DNA from: Cellulomonas endophytica
Lineage (GTDB): Bacteria > Actinomycetota > Actinomycetes > Actinomycetales > Cellulomonadaceae
Length of the DNA stretch: 64,000 bases
Reading direction: 5' to 3'
Assembly: GCF_004123805.1 (NCBI RefSeq)
Contig: NZ_RWJX01000007.1
Coordinates: forward strand, 1-64,000
In this document: positions 62,729 through 64,000 of the stretch, in pieces
Numbering within the stretch: position 1 is the first letter of the stretch
Layout of the letters: each line of letters starts with the position of its first letter
Translations under genes and position numbers: made by a program
Notes under the pieces: model-generated
Seen by the model: only the letters and a program-made list of their open reading frames with translations
Databases searched by the model: none
Told to the model about the DNA's origin: nothing

Positions 62729-64000
62729 GTGAACGACCCCCGCACCACACCTGGCACCACGGCTGACCGCACGCCGCAGGAGGTGGCCGACGACGTGGTG
62801 GCCCGCGTCCTCGCCCGCGCCGGCACCGCGCTGCAGGCGGGGGAGACCGTCCACTCCTCCTACGACGGCGAGCAGCTCGACCTGGAGGAGCGCAGCTCCC
62901 TGCGGCGCGTCGCAGGGCTGTCCACCGAGCTCGAGGACGTCACCGAGGTCGAGTACCGGCAGCTGCGCCTGGAGAAGGTCGTCCTCGTCGGGCTCTGGTC
63001 CGGCGGCAGCTCGACCGACGCCGAGATCTCGCTGCGCGAGCTCGCCGCCCTCGCCGAGACGGCGGGCTCGGAGGTGCTCGACGGGCTGCTCCAGCGCCGG
63101 GCGACGCCCGACCCGAGCACGTACCTCGGCTCGGGCAAGGCCGCCGAGCTGGCGTCCCTCGTCGCGTCGGCCGGCGCCGACACCGTGGTCGTCGACGGCG
63201 AGCTCGCGCCCTCCCAGCGCCGCGCGCTCGAGGACGTCGTCCGCGTCAAGGTCGTCGACCGCACGGCCCTCATCCTCGACATCTTCGCCCAGCACGCGAA
63301 GAGCCGGGAGGGCAAGGCGCAGGTCGAGCTGGCGCAGCTGGAGTACCTGCTCCCGCGCCTGCGCGGCTGGGGCGAGTCCATGTCCCGCCAGGCCGGTGGC
63401 CAGGTCGGCGGCGCGGGCGCCGGGATGGGCTCGCGCGGCCCGGGCGAGACGAAGATCGAGCTCGACCGCCGCCGCATCCGCGACCGCATGGCCAAGCTGC
63501 GCCGCGAGATCGCCGCGATGGCTCCCGCGCGGCAGACGAAGCGCGCCGGCCGCCGCCGCAACGCGGTGCCGTCCGTCGCCATCGCCGGGTACACGAACGC
63601 GGGCAAGTCCTCGCTGCTCAACCGGCTGACGGGCGCGGGGGTCCTCGTCGAGAACGCGCTGTTCGCGACGCTGGACCCGACCGTCCGGCGCGCGCAGACG
63701 CCCGACGGCCGCACCTACACGCTGTCCGACACCGTCGGCTTCGTGCGGGCGCTGCCGCACCAGCTCGTCGAGGCGTTCCGCTCGTCGCTGGAGGAGGTGG
63801 CCGAGGCCGACCTCATCCTCCACGTCGTCGACGCGGCGCACCCGGACCCCGAGGGCCAGATCGCGGCCGTGCGCCACGTCTTCGCGGACATCCCCGGGGC
63901 GATGGACGTGCCCGAGATCATCGTGCTCAACAAGGTGGACGCCGCCGACCCGGCGGTCGTCGCCCGGCTGCGCTCGCGCGAGGTGCACTCCGTGGTCGTC
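62729..64000 (+). CDS. hflX: GTPase HflX (3' end outside window)
   Basis: 424 residues are visible and the frame is still open at the window end. HflX is a ribosome-associated GTPase that splits stalled or heat-damaged 70S ribosomes. The N-terminal HflX domain has RRATPDPSTYLGSGKAAEL and the glycine-rich GGAGAGMGSRGPGETKIELDRRRI linker. The G domain has G1 GYTNAGKSSLLNRL and the DTVGF G3. GTG at 62729 with a GAGAGGA box. An N-terminal extension of ~45 residues precedes the conserved part. Next to dapF/methyltransferase as usual. Confidence 0.95.
   Translation, partial: MNDPRTTPGTTADRTPQEVADDVVARVLARAGTALQAGETVHSSYDGEQLDLEERSSLRRVAGLSTELEDVTEVEYRQLRLEKVVLVGLWSGGSSTDAEISLRELAALAETAGSEVLDGLLQRRATPDPSTYLGSGKAAELASLVASAGADTVVVDGELAPSQRRALEDVVRVKVVDRTALILDIFAQHAKSREGKAQVELAQLEYLLPRLRGWGESMSRQAGGQVGGAGAGMGSRGPGETKIELDRRRIRDRMAKLRREIAAMAPARQTKRAGRRRNAVPSVAIAGYTNAGKSSLLNRLTGAGVLVENALFATLDPTVRRAQTPDGRTYTLSDTVGFVRALPHQLVEAFRSSLEEVAEADLILHVVDAAHPDPEGQIAAVRHVFADIPGAMDVPEIIVLNKVDAADPAVVARLRSREVHSVVV

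Overview
The window is a very GC-rich, gene-dense stretch of an actinobacterial chromosome. Actinobacterial markers are ClgR, DUF3046 beside recA, a mycothiol-type maleylpyruvate isomerase-fold protein, a GluABCD-type glutamate transporter, an LAxTG (class E sortase) substrate and many GTG starts. The order infB-rbfA-truB-ribF ... rpsO-pnp-M16 peptidase-dapB ... thyA-dapA-rnj-ftsK-pgsA-cinA-clgR-(lhr-nei)-recA-recX-rny-gluABCD-miaB-miaA-dapF-hflX points to Micrococcales. A cellulomonad-like genus is my best guess, but the sequence alone does not fix it. No rRNA, tRNA, insertion sequence, prophage or CRISPR array was seen.

Layout. 1-5.0 kb: translation factors and flavin/pseudouridine enzymes (infB 3' part, rbfA, truB, ribF). 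5.06-7.84 kb, minus strand: a transsulfuration pair (cystathionine gamma-synthase/lyase and cystathionine beta-synthase). 8.0-13.5 kb: rpsO, pnp, an M16 protease, dapB and a small membrane protein, tightly packed. 13.6-28.6 kb is an accessory block between dapB and thyA. It holds a large secreted sortase-type surface protein, two VOC proteins, a WYL regulator, two FAD monooxygenases, a mycothiol-type protein, a RibD-C-like reductase, a CbbX-like AAA ATPase, a secreted protein, a lipoprotein, a nucleotidyltransferase, YjbR, GNAT and aldehyde dehydrogenase genes. 28.7-33.5 kb: thyA, a DHFR/ComB-like fusion, dapA and rnj. 33.7-34.9 kb: a TetR/membrane-protein pair with a clear operator. 35-42.6 kb: ftsK, a CapA-like protein, pgsA, cinA, clgR and nei. 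42.7-47.8 kb: lhr. 47.8-52.2 kb: DUF3046, recA, recX and rny. 52.2-55.7 kb: glutamate-type ABC transporter. 56-64 kb: miaB, a YbjN-like pair, an extradiol-dioxygenase-like protein, miaA, dapF, an RsmC-like methyltransferase and hflX (cut by the window end).

Genes that work together: dapA, dapB and dapF (lysine/diaminopimelate); thyA plus DHFR (thymidylate cycle); pnp, rnj and rny (three mRNA-decay nucleases in one window); recA, recX, lhr and nei (DNA repair), with both a LexA box and a second DNA-damage promoter motif upstream of recA; miaB and miaA (the same tRNA A37 modification).

Regulatory observations: at least a dozen genes have a TANNNT -10 element 6-8 bases upstream of the start codon and no Shine-Dalgarno sequence, the signature of leaderless transcripts. 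Strong GC hairpins without U-tracts lie at most gene-block ends. The most unusual items are the in-frame DHFR/ComB-like fusion, the TetR operator palindrome, the two-promoter recA control region, the co-translated YbjN-like pair and three short tandem-repeat tracts between housekeeping genes.
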